Origin: Lentzea sp. NBRC 105346
GTDB taxonomy: Bacteria; Actinomycetota; Actinomycetes; Mycobacteriales; Pseudonocardiaceae
Assembly: GCF_030269605.1 (NCBI RefSeq)
Contig: NZ_BSTQ01000002.1
Location: forward strand, 496,001 to 560,000
Reading direction: 5' to 3'
DNA: 64,000 bases
Below the pieces are notes generated by a model. That model saw only the letters and a program-made list of their open reading frames with translations, was not told the DNA's origin and searched no databases. A program made the translations under genes and the position numbers. Numbering within the stretch: position 1 is the first letter of the stretch; each line of letters begins with the position of its first letter. Positions 24,001 through 37,100 of the stretch are shown piece after piece.

Positions 24001-25137
24001 CCGGTAGCTGACCCGCAGCCGCAGCCGCTGACCCGGCACCGCGACGAGCGACAGCGGATAGTGCGTGACGTCCCCGCCGTTGGTGCCGAGATACGAGACC
24101 CGCACCGCACCGACGGTGTGCTGGGTGGACGCGTCCACCGGATAGTTCGCGAACTCCGTGACGGTGTCGAACAGCTCGCCGTGCCCGCGCTGGATTTCCA
24201 CGAGGTCGAGGTGCTGGTGGTTCAGCAGCGCGGCCCGCTGTTCCTGCAACCGTTCCAGCACCGTGCCCAGCGAGTCACCGGGCCGCATCCGCACCCGCAC
24301 CGGCACGGTGTTGATGCACAACCCGACGAGCCGGTCGCAGCCGGGCAGCTCGGGCGGTCGCACCGCGACAGTGGCGCCGAAGACCACGTCGTCGCTACCG
24401 GTCAGATAACCGAGCAGAACACCCCACGCGCCCTGCACTACCGTGCTCAGCGTCAACCCGTGCCGCCGCGCCTGCGCGGTCAGGGACGACGTCAGCTCGG
24501 GCGACAGCAGCTCGGCGACCTCCGACGGGATGACGGAGGCGTTGTCGCCGGGCCCGATGCGCGTGGGCGTCACCCCGTCCAGCGCCGCGTGCCACGCCTC
24601 CCCCGCCGCGTCCTGATCCTGCCCCAGCATCCACGCGAGGTAGTCCCGATACGTTGGCGGATAAGGCAAAGTGGTACCGGAGTAGAGGGCGAACAGCTCC
24701 TGCAGGAAGATCGGCGCGGACCAGCCGTCCAGCAGGATGTGGTGGTTGGTGAACACCAGCCGGTAGCCGTCGTCCAGGCGGATCAGGGTGAACCGGAGCA
24801 GCGGCGGTCGCACCGGATCGAACCGCCGGGCCCGGTCCTCGGCGAGCGTCCGCTCCAGGTCGTCGGTCTCGATCTCCGACCACGGCACCTCGATGTCGGC
24901 CGGCACGATCTGGACCGGGAAGTCCAGGCCCTCGTAGTGGAATCCGACCGCGAGGTGCGGATGGCGGCGCAGCAACGCCTCGGCCGCCGCGCGCAACGCG
25001 GGCACGTCGAGCGGCCCGGTCACCTCGAAGACGGTCTGCACGACGTAGACGTCCGGGGCGTCCGCGTCGTACAGCGCATGAAACAGGAAGCCCCGCTGCA
25101 ACGGCGACAACGGCAGCACATCGGCAACACCCGTCAC
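12028..25137 (-). CDS. Nonribosomal peptide synthetase NRPS-2 (C-A-T-E / C-A-T / C-A-T / C-A-T-TE)
   Basis: 4369 residues starting at GTG, whose bases overlap the NRPS-1 TGA (GTGA, 25134-25137). Module 5: C (HHILLDGWS at about 134), A with pocket D-A-W-T-V-A-A-V-C (Phe), T with GGDSI at about 915, E ([10 protein letters not shown] at about 1080). Module 6: C (HHLLLDG at about 1480), a compact A (pocket D-A-R-A-L-S-M-M-T, unassigned), T. Module 7: C (HHIAGDG at about 2384), A (D-T-W-D-L-G-L-V-D; nearest that I recall are Gln/Glu codes, weak), T. Module 8: C (HHIACDG), a second compact A with the same nine pocket residues as module 6, T (about 4102), and a type I TE (GWSAGG at about 4218, LDG, THEE) that releases or cyclises the chain. 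The N-terminus starts directly at PLSPLQRG, like a COM acceptor, matching the NRPS-1 C-terminus. All catalytic motifs look intact. It would add D-Phe and three further residues. Confidence 0.97.
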   Translation of the reverse strand: MTGVADVLPLSPLQRGFLFHALYDADAPDVYVVQTVFEVTGPLDVPALRAAAEALLRRHPHLAVGFHYEGLDFPVQIVPADIEVPWSEIETDDLERTLAEDRARRFDPVRPPLLRFTLIRLDDGYRLVFTNHHILLDGWSAPIFLQELFALYSGTTLPYPPTYRDYLAWMLGQDQDAAGEAWHAALDGVTPTRIGPGDNASVIPSEVAELLSPELTSSLTAQARRHGLTLSTVVQGAWGVLLGYLTGSDDVVFGATVAVRPPELPGCDRLVGLCINTVPVRVRMRPGDSLGTVLERLQEQRAALLNHQHLDLVEIQRGHGELFDTVTEFANYPVDASTQHTVGAVRVSYLGTNGGDVTHYPLSLVAVPGQRLRLRVSYRPDLFSHADVRLIVDRLVRVLAAFAADPGRPLARVELMDPTERSRMLLEWNDSARPVSAATVPALFQVSDRTAVECDGTSLSYLELSQRSNRLAHHLIGLGVGPESIVALSLPRSIDMVVAVLGVLKTGGAYLPVDPDYPAERIEFMLTDAAPQVVLTALPELSGPVDDPVVDLRPEHPAYVIYTSGSTGRPKGVVVSHAGVASLLESQRSQLGVGPGKRVLQFASLSFDAAFWEICMSLLSGATLVLTSGKVLGDDLASVLRDVTHATLPPVALAGVSPVPSLECLVVAGEACSPELVSAWAPGRRMINAYGPTETTVCATMSSPLGSGAPIGGPIANTRVYVLDGLLRPVPAGVAGELYVAGAGLARGYLRRPALTASRFVACPFGGRMYRTGDMVRWNRSGELEFIGRADDQVKVRGFRIELGEIEAVLAEIAQNVVVVRDGRLVAYVVSSDDVRSWLASRLPEHMVPSVIVPMDALPVTPNGKVDRNALPAPSVAVSGRAPRTEREEVLCGLFAEVLGLPSVGVDDSFFALGGDSIMSIQLVSRARAAGVELSIRDVFERRTVAALATVDAAGEVVGVDEGFGDLPRTPIVEWLRERGESMRRFSQSVVVRVPVDATVDDLTVALQTVVDHHDALRMRVRDWTLEITPPGSVTVTVRRAVASLAEEAETALDRLDPSSGVMVQAVLVEPGRLLLVLHHLVVDGVSWRILLPDLQAAWSGVPLAPVGTSLRWWARSMHEKATLWADRLDTWRAVLDAPQALPTPVASATSVTVSLPVDQITTRLAGPQEVLLTALAVALSRWGADAVIDLEGHGRHEDEGVDLSRTVGWFTSLYPVRLDHGILSWDDFVAGGPVVGRVLRRVKQQLRVPDHGLSFGALRYLNPETAPVLAALPQPRIGFNYLGRFEAPDADWTIAAETAELPAGESVSGHLLDINAITHGDKLSANLTGSLSGMDVLADLWQQALAGIALYDESDEWPVSPLQEGLLFHAVYDEDATDVYVVQVVLHLEGRLDPDALHAAARTLLERHPNLRAGFRYSDEPVQFVPADFTVPWRVVDGDVAEVAREDRARFDVTQPPLMRFSLVRSGDRHALVLTHHHLLLDGWSMPLLVGELLELHAGGELGPVTPYRDYLTWLGDQDRAAATAAWRSLLSDVDGPTLVAGLDRGAGKPVELSTELSAELTASLVELARRHGLTLNALVQAAWAVLLGRMTGRDDVVFGATVSTRPPEIPGIETMIGLFLNTVPVRVRLDPAASLLDVCAAVQEQQTRMMAHHHLSLPEITGNLFDTLVLFENYPIDADHLAERSGGLRIVDVEGGGGTHYPLNLVALPGERLGLRLRYQPHLIDNAERWLDLFVGLLGSDPARRVALPGVAEVVAFEHRSALSNEPVSVADPRANQIANWLLRLGVSGLVGVCVRRSRELASVLLGVWKAGMAFVIVERSLPAERVRAMTADCAFVVTDDHLADSLRESTTDPGVPVSLDDLAYVSFTSGSTGRPKGVMGTHRGVANYFADLRQYVGADDVVLQSTMPTFDASLRDLVFPVIVGARQVFSTDDLSGVTVIPAIVPSVLRELVSQAGKRVFPAVHTILVSGEVLHDADREAARTVFVNARIVNMYGPSECTMTTTAGFIGVGRPIPGASVHVLDAGLARVPVGVPGEIYISGAGVTHGYLGQPGLTASRFVACPFGGRMYRTGDRGRWRADGNLEFLGRADNQVKVRGIRIEPGEIEAALGVPCAVVVRDDRLVAYVVGSVDGLRDRVASLLPEYMVPSVFVSLDAMPLTSTGKIDRKALPAPEITSGVGREPRTPQEELLCGVFAEVLGLPSVSIDDDFFALGGHSLRAMRLMNRIRATLGLELPVRRIFDTPTVAGLAGAFSDAARPALVAVERPERVPLSYAQWRLWFLHRLEPGPVYNMPLVLRLSGDVDESALRTAFDDVVARHEVLRTVYPEAGGEPYQLVIDAAAEWGGDLTGHVFDLASEPPIRASLSRQGDDFVLTVLLHHIAGDGWSTAVLMRDFATAYSARCRGAAPDWAPLPVQYADYALWQRELPLDVEYWTRQLADLPEQLALPFDRPRSAVSSYRGDVVEFSVDPAVHRGLTELARATGTSLFMVLHAGLAALLTRLGAGVDIPIGTPIAGRTDDALDDLVGLFVNTLVLRTDVAGDPSFTELLARVRETDLAAYAHQDVPFEVVVEALNPTRSLARNTLFQVMLALGNTPSADVDLPGLTIRSEPVSVATTKFDLTLNFVERDGLHACFEYATDLFDRSTIEAMAGRLTRLLAAVVADPDRSIGEIDLLEPAERHRLLVEWNDTDHEVSGELVPDMFLDQVRRTPDAVALVTSRERFTFAELNRRADALAGDLARRGVGPEDIVALAVPREDFVVALLAVLKTGAAYLPIDPGYPAERIEYMLADAAPKVVLRDVLGEGPPVDVELRPEHPAYVIYTSGSTGRPKGVVIEHRSLANLVRHHRELFGGERLRVALTASFSFDTSWEGLLCLVSGHELHVLDDDVRRDARATVSYMDDIDLVDLTPSYAEMLIDAGLLDRGPSIVLLGGEACGERLWTRLRDRPDIRSLNLYGPTEATVDSLVADLRDSARPLVGRPFHNTRAYVLDAALRPVPVGVPGELYVAGVSLARGYLNRPDLTSSRFVACPFGGRMYRTGDLARWTPDGLEYLGRADDQVKIRGYRVEPGEVEAALGVPCAVVVRDDRLVAYVVGPVDGLRERAAASLPEYMVPALVSIESLPLTPNGKLDRAALPDPVVSSGRGPRDPREEILCGLFAEVLGASSVGIDDDFFALGGHSLLAMRLVNRVRVTLGEELPVRALFDTPTVAGLARAAASVVRPVVPVARPERVPLSYGQWRLWFLDRLEPGPVYNMPLALRLTGEVDAVALRAALEDVVARHEVLRTVFRDVEGEPYQQVLDVAPVWGDVAGHVFDLASEPPIRASLRRDGADHVLVVLVHHIACDGWSTDVLMRDLATAYAARCRGAAPDWAPLPVQYADYALWQRELPLDIDYWTRQLADLPDELMLPFDRPRPAVSSHRGDVLEFSVPQELHRGLVELSRAHGVSLFMVLQAGFAALLTRLGAGSDIPIGTPIAGRADSALDDLVGFFVNTLVLRTDTSRDPSFADLLGRVRETCLAAYAHQDVPFELVVEALNPSRSLARNSLFQVMMSLENVSSSGIELPGLTVSVEPMGGTTTKFDLTLRFVVGEDLHARFDYATDLFDRDTVRGIADRLVELLAAVVGDPSVRLSRLVNSDSVVPFESRPALPVSPVSIEDKRANQIAHWLLGQGVSGLVGVSVRRSHELASVMLGIWKAGMAFVIVEPDQPADRGRSDCGFVVTDDVLADSLGSPVTDPGVPVSLDDVAYVAYTSGSTGRPKGILGTHRGIANYFADMRAEGYAGPSDVVLQLTIPTFDASFRDLIFPLTVGARVVFSTESLPEVTAILAIVPSVLRELVWQGGVYPLVHTILVSGEVLHEADREAARKVFPRARIVNMYGPSECTMTTTAGDVGIGRPIRGASVFVLDPALARVPAGVPGEVYIAGAGVAQGYLGQPGLTASRFVACPFGGRMYRTGDLARWTSDGNLEFIGRVDDQVKLRGIRVEPGEVEAVLAAHPAVAHSAVAVRNDQLVAYVVASADVRPWLVERLPAHLVPSVIVPLDAMPLTSTGKVDRKALPVFEPTVSGRAPRTRQEEVLCGLFAEVLGLPSVGIDDNFFALGGHSLLAMRLVARIKAELGVDLAVRDIFAAPTVASFGTRGGLDVILPLWTAGSAPPLFCVHPASGMAWCYAKLLPYLGPDQPVYGLQARGLPADIEEMTADYIAEIRRIQPHGPYRLLGWSAGGRIAHEIAARLGDVEFLAVLDGYPRRSSGSYSEPSHEELMSVALADIEGNPVASFSEDELALGLRRIAGIRRILFNLSPRHFPGDLVFFTATSQPDPLSVSAWKPFVGGRISNHDIPCTHEEMLNDHAVSLIGPLLAEALGKVCHE

Positions 25138-28100
25138 GACTTCGTCCTCCGCGCCGACTCGAGCATCGCGATCTGGGCCTGGCTGAGCGGCACCAGCAGG
25201 TCAGATGGGGTGAGCCCGCCCGCCTCAGGCCGTTGCGCGTGCGTGACCAGGCCTTCCAGCGCGGCGAACCACAGTCCGGCGAGCTCACCGATCCGCTCGG
25301 CGGAGAACAGGTCCGCGGCGAACAGCCAGTGCGCCACCAGTTCCGGCCCGTCCGGCCGGTCCTGGGTGGCGGCGTCCAGCGCGATGGCGTGGGCCAGCGG
25401 CATCTCCCCGTGTTCGATCCCGCTCAGCAGCGTCGCGTCCGAGGATGGTGCCCAGTCGTGATCATCGGTCACGGTGAACCGGCCGAGATAGTTGAACCCG
25501 AGCTGCGGCCGCGGCAACCCGGCAAGCGCCGGTCCGGTCTCGGCGTCGAGGTACCGCAGCACGCCGTAGCCCAACCCGTTGTCCGGCAACGCCCGCAACT
25601 GTTCCTTCACCTGTTTGACCGCCTGGCCGAGCGACACCCCGCCGGACGTCACCTCGTCCCACGCGAGCTGGCCGGGGTCCAGCCGCACCGGGAAGATCGT
25701 GGTGAACCAGCCGACCGTGCGGGACAGGTCGACGCCCGGCACACCGAGCGCGTCCGCCTCCCGGCCGTGGCCCTCGACGTCCACCAGCACCGGTCCAGGT
25801 TCGCCGCGCCACTGCGCGACGGCCACCGCGAACGCGGTCAGCAGGACGTCGTTGATCCGCCCGTGGAACAGCTCCGGCACCCGCGTCAGCAACGGCCTGG
25901 TCACCGATGCGGGCAACGTCAGGGTCAGCGATCCCGCCTTGGTGTCCTGGTCGGTGAGTGGCCGGACGGACAGCAGTGGATCCGGACCGCGCAGCACGTC
26001 TGTCCACAATGGCAGCTCGGATCGCCTGTCCTGCTTCGACAACAGCCTCGCCCACTCGCGGAACGACGTCCCGCCCCTCGGCAGCGGCCGGCCTTCGAAG
26101 GCCGCTTGCAGGTCAGGCAACAGGATCCGCCACGACACTCCGTCCACCACGAGGTGATGCGCGACCAACAGCAGACATCCGCTGCCGAACCAGACGGCCT
26201 GCAGCATCACGCCGGACTCGGGGTTCAACCGGGCCAGCGCCTGTTTCGCCTCCTCGGCCAGTCCCCCGGTCGCAGGCCGCACGGTCACCTCGACGGAGCC
26301 CGGTGGCGTGATCTCCAGCTTCCGGCCACGCACCCGCATTCGCAGCGCGTCGTGGTGATCGACAACCTTCTGCAGCGCGGCCGTCAAATCTTCCGCGCTG
26401 GTCGGCGGAACCCGGATCACCATCGACTGGTGGAAGTCGTCGATCGACCCGCCGCGCTCCCACAGCCAATGGATGATCGGTGTCGCCGGCAGCTCACCCG
26501 CTCCAGCGTCGGCGGCCCGTTCGACTACGTCCCCGGCGCAGGCGGCGAGCGCGGCCGGCGTCTTGCGGTCGAACACGTCCTTCGGGCTGATCAGCAGACC
26601 GGCCTCGCGGGCGCCGCTGACCAGGCGCAGAGTGTTGATGCTGTCGCCACCCAGTGCGAAGAAGTTGTCGTCCACACCCACACGCGGCAGCCCGAGCACG
26701 GACGCGAACAGCCCGCAGAGCAGCTCTTCCCGCTCGGTCCGCGGCGCGCCGTCCGACACCACGATCTCCGGGTCGGGCAGCGCCGCGCGGTCCACCTTTC
26801 CGTTGGGCGTCAACGGCAACGCGTCCAACGACACGATCACCGATGGCACCATGTACTCCGGCAACCGTTCCGCCAACCATGACCGGACATCGGCCTTGGA
26901 CACCACATAGGCGACCAACCGCCCGTCGCGCACCACCACGACGTTCTGGGCGATCTCCGCGAGCACGGCCTCGATCTCACCGAGCTCGATCCGGAACCCG
27001 CGCACCTTCACCTGATCATCGGCCCGGCCAACGAACTCGAGCTCGCCAGAACGGTTCCAGCGCACCAGGTCCCCGGTGCGATACATCCGCCCGCCGAACG
27101 GACAAGCCACGAACCGCGATGCGGTCAACGCAGGCCGCCGCAGATACCCGCGCGCCAGACCGGAGCCCGCGACGTACAGCTCACCGGTCACGCCGACCGG
27201 AACCGGCCTCAGGAAGGCGTCCAGCACGTAGACCCGCGTGTTGGCGATCGGCCGGCCGATCGGCGCCCCCGAAACCAGCGGCTCGCTCATCGTGGCGCAC
27301 ACGGTCGTCTCGGTCGGTCCATACGCGTTGATCACACGCCGCCCCGGCGAGAACCGACTGATCACCTCGGCGGAGACGGAATCGCCCGCCACCACGAGGG
27401 TTTGCACATCCGCCAGCTGTTCGGGCGTCCATGCCGCCAGCATCGACGGCGGCACGGTCACGTGCGTGATGTCGTCCAGCCGGTCGCGCGGGCCGATCAC
27501 CAGCGCCGCGCCGGACAGCAACGCCATGCACACCTCGGAGAACGCGGCGTCGAAGCTCGGCGACGCGAACTGCAGCACCCGGCTGCCCGACGTGACGCCG
27601 AACCGCGCGACCTGCGACGCCACCAGGCTCGGCACACCCGCGTGCGAGACCACAACACCCTTGGGCGTGCCGGTCGATCCGGACGTGTAGATCACGTACG
27701 CCGGATGTTCCGGCCGCAGGTCCACCGCCGGTTCGTCGACCGGCCCACTCAGTTCGGGCAGCTCGGTCAGCACCACCTGGGGCGCCGCGTCACGCAGCAT
27801 GAACTCGATGCGTTCGGCCGGATAGTCCGGGTCGATCGGCAGGTACGCGCCACCGGCCTTCATGACGCCGAGCATCGCGACGACCATGTCGACGGACCGC
27901 CCGAACCGCAGCGCCACGACCGACTCGGGTCCGACGCCGAGCCCGATCAGGTGATGCGCCAGCCGGTTGACTCGCTCGTTGAGCTCCACATAGGACAGTT
28001 CGCCGCCCTCGAACACGATGGCCGGGTTGTCCGGCGTCGTCGCCACCTGCCGCCGGAACAGCTCCGGCACGGTGCCCGACAGGGCACGGCCGGTGTCGTT

Positions 28101-31100
28101 CCAGTCAACCAGCAGCCGCGCGCGTTCGCGTTCGTCCAGCAGATCCAGGCGAATGATCGGACACGAGTCATCCGTGAAGGCTTGGAGCACGCGAAGGAAC
28201 CGTGCGGCGATCGCGTTCGCGTCCAGGTCCGGCCGGTGGCTCAGCTTGAACCTCAGCCGCTCGCCGGGCACGGTCAGCAGCGACAACGGGTAGTGCGTGA
28301 CGTCGCCGCCGTGGGTGCCGACGAACCGGATCCGTTCGTCGCTCTGGTCGATCGGGTAGTTCTCGAACACCGTGACGGTGTCGAACAGCTCGCCGTGCTC
28401 CCGCTGGATCTCCGCGAGGTCCAGGTACTGGTGCTCGAGCAGCGCGGTCTGCTGTTCCCGCAACCGTTCCAGCACCTCGCGCACGGTGCCGGTGAGCCGC
28501 ACGCGCACCGGCACGGTGTTGATGCACAACCCGACGAGCCGCTCGCTGCCCGGCAGCTCCGGCGGCCGGACCGCCACGGTGGCGCCGAAAACCACGTCGT
28601 CGTTGTTCGTCAGGCACCCGAGCAGCACCGCCCACGCGGCCTGCACCACCGTGCTCAACGTCAGCCCGTGCCGCCGGGCCAGGCCGGTGAGCCCGCGGGT
28701 CAGCTCCTCGGACGCCGCGACCTCCAGCAGCTCGGGAACAGCGGGGGTCGCGTCCCCGATGCGCGTCGGCTGGGCCCCGGACAGCGCCTCGCGCCACGCC
28801 TCTATCGATGCCGCTTGGTCCTGACTTTCCAGCCACGCCAGGTAGTTCGCGAACGGCACCGGTTCGGGCAGCTCGTCGGTGAGCAGCTCGTTCAGCAGGA
28901 TCGGCATCGACCAGCCGTCGAGCAGGATGTGGTGGTTGGTCAGCACCAGCAGCCGCCGGCCCCCGGTGCGGATCAACGTGAACCGCAACAGCGGCGGCCG
29001 TGCCGGGTCGAACCGCCGGGCCCGGTCCTCCGCGAGCGTCCGCTCGAGGTCGTCGGTCTCGATCTCGGCCCACGGCAGCTCGACGTCCGCCGGCACCACC
29101 TGGACCAAGGCCTCGTGATCGAACGCGGCGGCCAGGTGCGGATGGCGGCGCAGCGCCCGTTCCGCCCGCGCCCGCAACGGGCTCACGTCCCCGGTCACCT
29201 CGAAGACCGTCTGCACCACGTAGACGTCCGGCGCGTCCGCGTCGTACAGCGCATGGAACAGCAGTCCTCGCTGCAACGGCAACAGCGGCAGTACCTCCGG
29301 GTTCAGCGACATCGGTTTCGCCTCGGGGATGTCCGTGCCCGCGGCCGCCGCCAGACCCGCGGGCGTCTTGTGCTCGAAGACATCCTTCGGCCGGATCAGC
29401 ATTCCGGCGTCCCGCGCTCCGCTGACCACGCGCAACGTGCTGATGCTGTCGCCGCCCAGCGAGAAGAAGTTGTCGTCCACGCCCACGCGCGGCAGCCCGA
29501 GCACGGACGCGAACAGCCCGCACAGCAGTTCTTCCCGTTCGGTCCGCGGCGCGCCGTCCGACACCACGATCTCCGGGTCGGGCAGCGTCGCGCGGTCCAC
29601 CTTTCCGTTGGCGGTCAACGGCAACGCTTCCACCGACACGATCAGCGACGGCACCATGTACTCCGGCAACCGTTCCGCCAACCACGACCGAACATCGGTC
29701 TCGGAGACCACATAGGCAATCAGGCGGCCGTCGCGCACGATCACGACGTTCTGGGCGATCTCGGCAAGCACGGATTCGATCTCCCCGAGTTCGATCCGGA
29801 ACCCGCGCACCTTCACCTGGTCATCGGCCCGGCCGATGAACTCCAGGTTCTCGCCCGCCCACTTGACCAGGTCGCCCGTCCGGTACATCCGCCCTGGTCC
29901 GAACGGGCACGCCACGAATCGTTCCGCCGTCAGGTCCGGGCGGTTCACGTAGCCACGGGCCAACCCGGCGCCCGCGATGTACAGCTCGCCGACGACACCG
30001 GCGGGCACCGGCCTCAGGAACGCGTCCAGCACGTAGACCCGCGTGTTGTCCAGCGGCGACCCGATCGGCACCGCGCCCTGGTGGTCGCGCGGCACGTCGT
30101 ACGTGGTCGCGAACGTCGTCGTTTCCGTTGGCCCATAACCATTCGTGACCACGGTGTCCGGGCAATGGTCGAGCACACGCCGCACCGCGTTACCGGACAC
30201 GACGTCACCACCGGCCAGGACGCGCCGCACCCCGGCGAACACCTCGGGCTCGCGTTCGGCCATGACGTGGAACAACCCGGCGGTCAGCCACACCGCGGTG
30301 ATCCGCTGCTCGACGATCGTCCGCGCGAGATCCTCCGGCGCCACGACCACCGTGCCGCCGCGCAGCAACGGAACCCACAGCTCGAAGGTCGAGGCGTCGA
30401 ACGCGTGCGGCGAGTGCAGCAGCACGCGTTGCGCCGAGCCGTCGTCCCAGCGCCGGTCCAGCGCCAGTTCGACGACATCGCGGTGGGTGATCTGGATCCC
30501 CTTGGGCGTGCCCGTCGAGCCCGAGGTGTACATGACGTACGCGATCTGGTCCGGGTCAACCGTCAACTGAGGCTCGTTGGCCTGGGCCCCGGTCTCCTCG
30601 GCACCGGTGAGCACGATCGCCGCGCCGGTTTCCCGCAGCCCCAGCTCGATCCGGCTCTCGGGATACGACTCGTGCACCGGAACGTAGGCGCCACCGGCCT
30701 TGGTGATGGCCAGAATCGCCACAATCAGTTCGGTGGAGCGGTTCATCCGCAGTGCGACCGGTGTTTCCGGCCTCACACCTCGTTCAATCAGATGGTGCGC
30801 CAACCCGTTCGCGCGCGCGTTAAGTTCCTCGTAGGTCAAGGTTTCTTCGCCGCACACGACCGCGGTGTGCTCGGGCGTCCGGGCGACCTGCGCCGCGAAC
30901 AGCTCGGGCAGCGTCGCGTCCGGAACCGCATGTTCTTTGAAGGTCAGCAGCTTCCGGCGTTCGTCGGGATCAAGCAGATCGATGTGGCTCAGGGGTTTGC
31001 GCGGGTCGCCGGTGACCGCGTCGAGCAGCCGGACCAACCGTTCGGTCAACATGCGCACGGTGTCGTGGTCGAACAGGTCGGTGGCGTAGCCGACCTGGCC

Positions 31101-34100
31101 GTGCAACCCGTCCCCTTCGCGGAAGTCGAGCAGCAGGTCGAACTTGGCGCCGTGCGTAGGCAGCGGTTCGAGGTCGACCCGCAGGCCGGGCAGCTCGAAG
31201 CTGGTCTCCGCGGCGTTGCGCAGCGTCAGCATGACCTGGAACAACGGGTGGCGCGCGAGCGACCGCTCCGGGTTGAGCACCTCGACCAGGCGGTCGAACG
31301 GCAGGTCCTGGTGCGCGTACGCCGCCAGAGCGGTGCTGCGCACCCGGCCGAGCAGCTCCTCGAACGACGGGTCGCCACTCGTGTCCGTGCGCAGCACCAG
31401 CGTGTTGACGAAGAACCCGACGAGGTCGTCGAGCGCGTCGTCGGTGCGGCCCGCGATCGGGCTGCCGATCGGGATGTCCGTGCCCGCGCCCAGCGCGCTG
31501 AGCAGGGCGGCCAACGCGGCGTGCAGGACCATGAACAGGCTCGTGCCGCTCTGCCGGGCCAGCGTCACCAGCTTCGCGTGCAGTTCCGGCCCGATCTCGA
31601 AGTCCAGCGTCGCGCCCTCGTGGCTCGCCACGGCCGGGCGCGGCCGGTCGGTCGGCAGTTCGAGGTGGTCGGGCAGGTTCTCGAGGGCTTTGGTCCAGTA
31701 CGCCTCCTGCTCGGCGACCGGCAGATCCCGTTGCCACAGCGCGTAGTCCGCGTACTGCACCGGCAGCGGCTTCCAGTCCGGCGCGTTGCCGGTGGAGCGC
31801 GCGGTGTAGGCGGTCGCGATATCACTCCACAGTGGACCTATCGACCACTCGTCGCCCGCGATGTGGTGCAGCAGCACGACGAGCACGTTCCCGCCGCACA
31901 ACCACGCGCGGATCGGCAGCTCGGTCGTGAGGTCGAACCGGTGGCTTGTCAGCGTGGCCGGGTCGACGTCGACTTGTTGTAGTTCCGGTGTCAGGTCGGT
32001 GACCAGCTGGCTCGGCACGCCGTCGCGTTCGACGATGATCGTGCGCAGGCTCTCGTGCCGCTGCACCACATCCTGCAGTGCTTCTTGCAACGCCACCACG
32101 TCCAGTGCGCCCGTGAAGCGGACGGCCAGCGGCACGTTGTAGATCGCGTTCGGCCCCTCCAGCCGGTCGAGGAACCACAACCGCTGCTGCGCGAACGACA
32201 ACGGCACGACGTCCGGCCGCGGCATCGGCTCAATGCGCGGCGCGGTGTTGCCGGCGTTGGCGATCCCGGCCACCGTGGGCGCCTCGAACACCGACTGGAC
32301 CCCGATGTCCAGGCCCAGCACCGCACGGATGCGGCTCACCAGCCGGGTCGCCAGCAGTGAATGCCCGCCCAGCGCGAAGAAGTCGTCGTCGATGCCGACC
32401 CGCTCTACGTTCAGGACTTCGGCGAACAGTCCGCACAGGAGCTCTTCCCGCGGTGTTCGCGGTGCTCGACCTTCGGCGACGAACTCAGGTTCTGGCAGTG
32501 CATTTCGGTCGAGCTTTCCGTTGGGAGTCAACGGAATTTTGTCGATCTCGACGAACTTTGCGGGCACCATGTGGCTCGGGAGCTTGGCTTTCAGCTGCTC
32601 CCGCAGTCCGTTGGTGTCGCCGACGACGTAAGCGACTACCTTGTCGTCTTTTGCGATTACTTTGTTCGGCGCCGGGATCGCCGCTTCGATCTCGCCGAGC
32701 TCGATGCGGTAGCCGCGGATCTTGACCTGGTCGTCGCTGCGTCCGAGGTACTCCAGCTGGTTTTCGTGGTTCCACCGCGCAAGGTCGCCGGTGCGGTACA
32801 TCCTGCCAGGGCCGAACGGGCACGCCACGAACCGTTCGGCCGTCAGCCCCGGCCGGTTCAGGTATCCGCGCGCGAGCCCGGCGCCGGACACGTACATCTC
32901 GCCGGGCACGCCGGGCGGCACAGGCTTCAACCGGTCGTCGAGGACGTGGACGCCCAGGTCCGGGATGGGCTCACCGATGATGCTTCCATCGCGCGGCCTG
33001 TCGACCTGGAAGTATGTGACGTGCACGGTGGTCTCGGTGATGCCGTACATGTTGACCAGCGCGGGTCCCTCGACCCACGCCCGCCGCAGGTCGAGCGCCT
33101 CGCCGCCGAAGATCACGTACCGCAGGCCGTCCACGCGTGGCAGCTGGTAGAACGCCGACGGCGTCTGGTTGAGCACCGTGACGCTTTCTTTTCGCAGCAG
33201 CTGTGCGAACTCCTCAGGCGCACGGCTCACCTGCTTCGGCACCACGACCAGCCGTCCGCCGTGGAGCAACGCACCCCAGATCTCCCACACCGAGAAGTCG
33301 AAGGCGTAGGAGTGGAACAACGTCCACACGTCGTCGGGCCCGAACCCGAACCAGTGGTCGGTCGCCTCGAACAGCCGCACGACGTTGCCGTGCGGGATGA
33401 CCACGCCCTTGGGCCGGCCGGTCGAGCCGGACGTGTAGATCACGTACGCCGGATTCTCCGGCCTGACCAGCACTTCCGGATCCGTGTCGGGGTATCCGTT
33501 GGTGTCGGGGATTTCGGTGAGCGTGATGACGGGAGCGGCGTCCGTCAGCGTGGTGTTGATGCGCTCTTCCGGGTAGTCCGGGTCGATCGGCAGATATGCC
33601 GCGCCCGACTTCAGCGCCGCCAGGATCGCGACGACGAGGTCCTTGGATCGTGGCATGACGAGTGCGACGATCCGTTCCGGTCCGGCACCTCGCTCGATCA
33701 GGTGGTGCGCCAGGCGGTTCGTCCTGTTGTTCAGTTCCACATAGGACAGTTCGCCGTGCTCGTCGGTGATGGCTGTGTTTTGGGACTGTTTGGGGAACAG
33801 GTCGAGCAGCGTCCTGGGTGTGGTCTCGATCGGTCGCGGCAGCACCGCGTCGAACAGCTCGACGTCGCCGATCCGGACGTCGGGGTCGGCGATGACGGCG
33901 TCGAGCATCCGTTCCCAGTACCCCTTGACGGCCTCGATCGTGGTGGCGTCGAAGAGATCCGTGGCGTACTCGAAGTGTCCTTCCAGTCCGTGCGGTGTTT
34001 CTTGCAGCGTCAGGCAAAGGTCGAACTTCGTGGTGCCGGTGGCGACCGGCTCCACCTCGACCTCGAGTCCGGGCAGGTCGATCTCGGCCGGGCCGGCGTT

Positions 34101-37100
34101 CTGCAGCACCAGCATGATCTGGAACAGCGGGTGGTGCCCCCGCGACCGAGCCGGATTGAGCGCCTCGACGAGGTACTCGAACGGCACGTCCTGGTTGGCG
34201 TAGGCGGCGAGGTCGGTCTCGCGGACCTGGTGAAGCAACTCGCGGAACGTCGGGTTGCCCGCGGTGTCGGTGCGCAGCACCAGTGTGTTGGTGAAGAACC
34301 CGATCAGGTCGTCGAGCGCCGCGTCGGTGCGCCCGGCGATCGGGGTGCCGATCGGGATGTCGTTCCCCACGCCGAGCCGCGTCAGCAACGCCGCGAGTGC
34401 CGCGTGCAGCACCATGAACAGGGTCGCGCCTTCGCGGCGCGCCAGCTCCTTGATCCCGTTTCCGGCGATCGAGACCCCGGTCCGGGCGCCCCGGTCCGAC
34501 GCGACCGCGGGCCGTTGCCCGCCCATCGGCAGCGTGGCGAGCTCCGGGAGTCCGGCCAGCCGCTCTTTCCAGTACTTCAGCTGCCGGTCCCGCTCGTTCT
34601 TCAGCGCATCTCGTTGCCACAGCGTGTAGTCCGCATACTGCACGGGCAGCGGTGCCCAGTCCGGGGTCTTTCCTTCGGTTCGCGCCCGGTAGGCCGTGGC
34701 CAGGTCTTTGAGGAATGGCCCCATCGACCAGCCGTCGCCGACGATGTGGTGCACTACTACCAGCAGTCGGTGTTCGGTCTCGCTGATTTTGGTGAGCTCC
34801 ACACGGACCGGGACCTCGCCTGCAAGGTCGTACACGATTGGGTGACTGAAACTGTCAACAGTTCGGCCCTGCGCCTGCGGCGGCTCAAAAGTGTCAGACC
34901 CCCGCGGTACGCTTTGAGCGCATAAGGAAGCGCGCGGGCCAAGCGGCTGCTCTGACACGGGCACAACGACCTGCTCCGGCTCGCCGTCCGTGGTCGTGGT
35001 CGGGAAGAACGTTCGCAACGACTCGTGCCGGGCTACCACGTCAGCCACCGCGGCCCACAGCGCATCGGCGTCCAGGTCGCCGGTGAGCCGGAGGGCCAGC
35101 GGCATGAGGTAGGTGGCGCTCGGGCCTTCGAGCTGGTGCAGGAACCACAGGCGGCGCTGGGCGAACGACAGTGGGATCCGGTCTGGCCTCGGCTGCGAGG
35201 TCAGGGCGGGCCGGGGGTTGGCGGCGGCCAGCGTCAGGCCGGCCACCGTCGGCGTGTCGAAGAGGGCGCGCATCGGTAGTTCGATGCCCAGTACGGCTCG
35301 GACCCGGTTGGTGAACCTGGTGGCCAGCAAGGAGTGGCCGCCCAGTTCGAAGAAGTTGTCGTCGATCCCTATGTGGTCGACGCCGAGTACTTCGGAGAAC
35401 AGGCCGCAGAGGACCTCTTCCTGTGGGGTGCGCGGTCCGCGTCCGCGCCCGGCGAACTCCGGGGCGGGCAGCGCCGCGCGGTCGACCTTGCCGTTCGGGT
35501 TCAGCGGCAGTTCGTCCAGTTCGACGAACGCGGTGGGGACCATGTGTTCGGGAAGCAGCCGAGCGGCGTGCTCCCGCAACCCGTCCGCGGAACCAACGAC
35601 GTAGGCGACGATTCGCTCGTCCCGCACGACGACGACCGCCCGGCGAACCCGGCTCAGCAGGGCCGCCTCGATCTCTCCGGGCTCGATCCGGAATCCGCGC
35701 ACCTTCACCTGATCATCCGCGCGACCGGCGAACTCCAGCGATCCGGAACGGTTCCACCGGGCCAGATCGCCCGTGCGGTACATGCGGCCCCCGAAGGGGC
35801 AAGCCACGAAACGGGATGCCGTCAGCCCCGGCTGCCGCAGATACCCGCGCGCCAACCCGGCGCCGGCCACGTACAGTTCACCGACCACCCCCGGTGGCGC
35901 GGGCCGCAAACGCTTGTCCAGCACGTAAACCCGGGTGTTCCAGATTGGACGTCCGATATGGACATCCGTCGAGAACAGGCAATCGCCGGTAACCTCGGTC
36001 GAGCCGTAGAAGTTGATCAGCCGGGCGTCCGGCAGAACGGAAGCGAACCGGGCGGCGTGGGCCGCGGTCAGGGCCTCGCCGCTGGATATCCAGAGCCGGC
36101 AAGCCGGAGGTGTCCGCGACTCGAGCAAGGTCATCAGCAGGCTGGGTACGACCGTCAGGCGGCCGATGTCGTGCCGGGCCACCAGATCGGGGTCGACCGA
36201 CGTCGACGGCGACAGCACCAGGTGGCCGCCGTGCAGCAACGGGCCGAGCAGTTCGGTGGTGCCGTCGATGAAGCTGAGCGACGTCTTCGCCAGGACCGGT
36301 TCGTCGTAAGGGAACTCGTGCGCACCCCACAGCAACCGGTTGACCAGCGCGGAATGCGTTCCGACGACCGCCTTCGGGCGGCCGGTCGACCCGGACGTGT
36401 AGATCAGGTACGCGGGATGCGACGGGCGCAAAGGAACGACCGGGTCCGACGAAGGCACATCGGCAACAGGCAGCGAGCGAAGAACCACCGCGGGAGCGGC
36501 GTCGGCCAGCAGGAACTCGACCCGCGAGGCCGGATACTCGGGATCGATCGGCAGGTAAGCCGCACCCGCCTTGAGCACGCCGAGCACGGCGATCACCAGG
36601 TCGAGCGACCTGGGCATGTGCAAGGCGACGACGGATTCGGGACCCACGTCGGCCAACGCGTGCGCCACGCGGTTGGACAAGAGGTTCAGCGAAGCGTAGG
36701 TGAGACTCTCATCGCCGAACGTCACCGCCACGGCGTCGGGTGTGCGGGCAACCTGCGCGCGGAACAGCGCGGGGATCGTCGTGTCCGGCACGTCTACAAG
36801 CGTGTCGTTCCAGTCGAAAACGACCTGACGGTCCTCGAGAAACGGGATCTGCCCGACCGGTTCGCGACCGGAGCAGAGCGCGCCGACGAACGCGGTGAAC
36901 CGGGAAGCGTGCGCGGCGAGATCGGCAGCGGAGTACAACGCCGGATTGGCCTCGAACTCCACGGTGTCGCGGCCGTAGGCGTAGATCATCAGGTCCTTGA
37001 CCGGCGCCATCGGCAACGCGTGCATGGTCGAGACACAGGAGCCGAACCGGACGTCGTGGTCGAACGACATGGGGTTGACGACGACGCTGAACGCGGAACG

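Noticed and set aside
31840..31870. HHIAGDE in C3 as evidence of an inactive condensation domain
   Set aside because: The second His and Asp are kept, and I recall Glu for the final Gly as a common variant in actinobacterial C domains.
34891..34958. Insertion sequence in NRPS-1
   Set aside because: It is too short for a transposase and has no target duplication visible; it is kept only as a small palindromic repeat.
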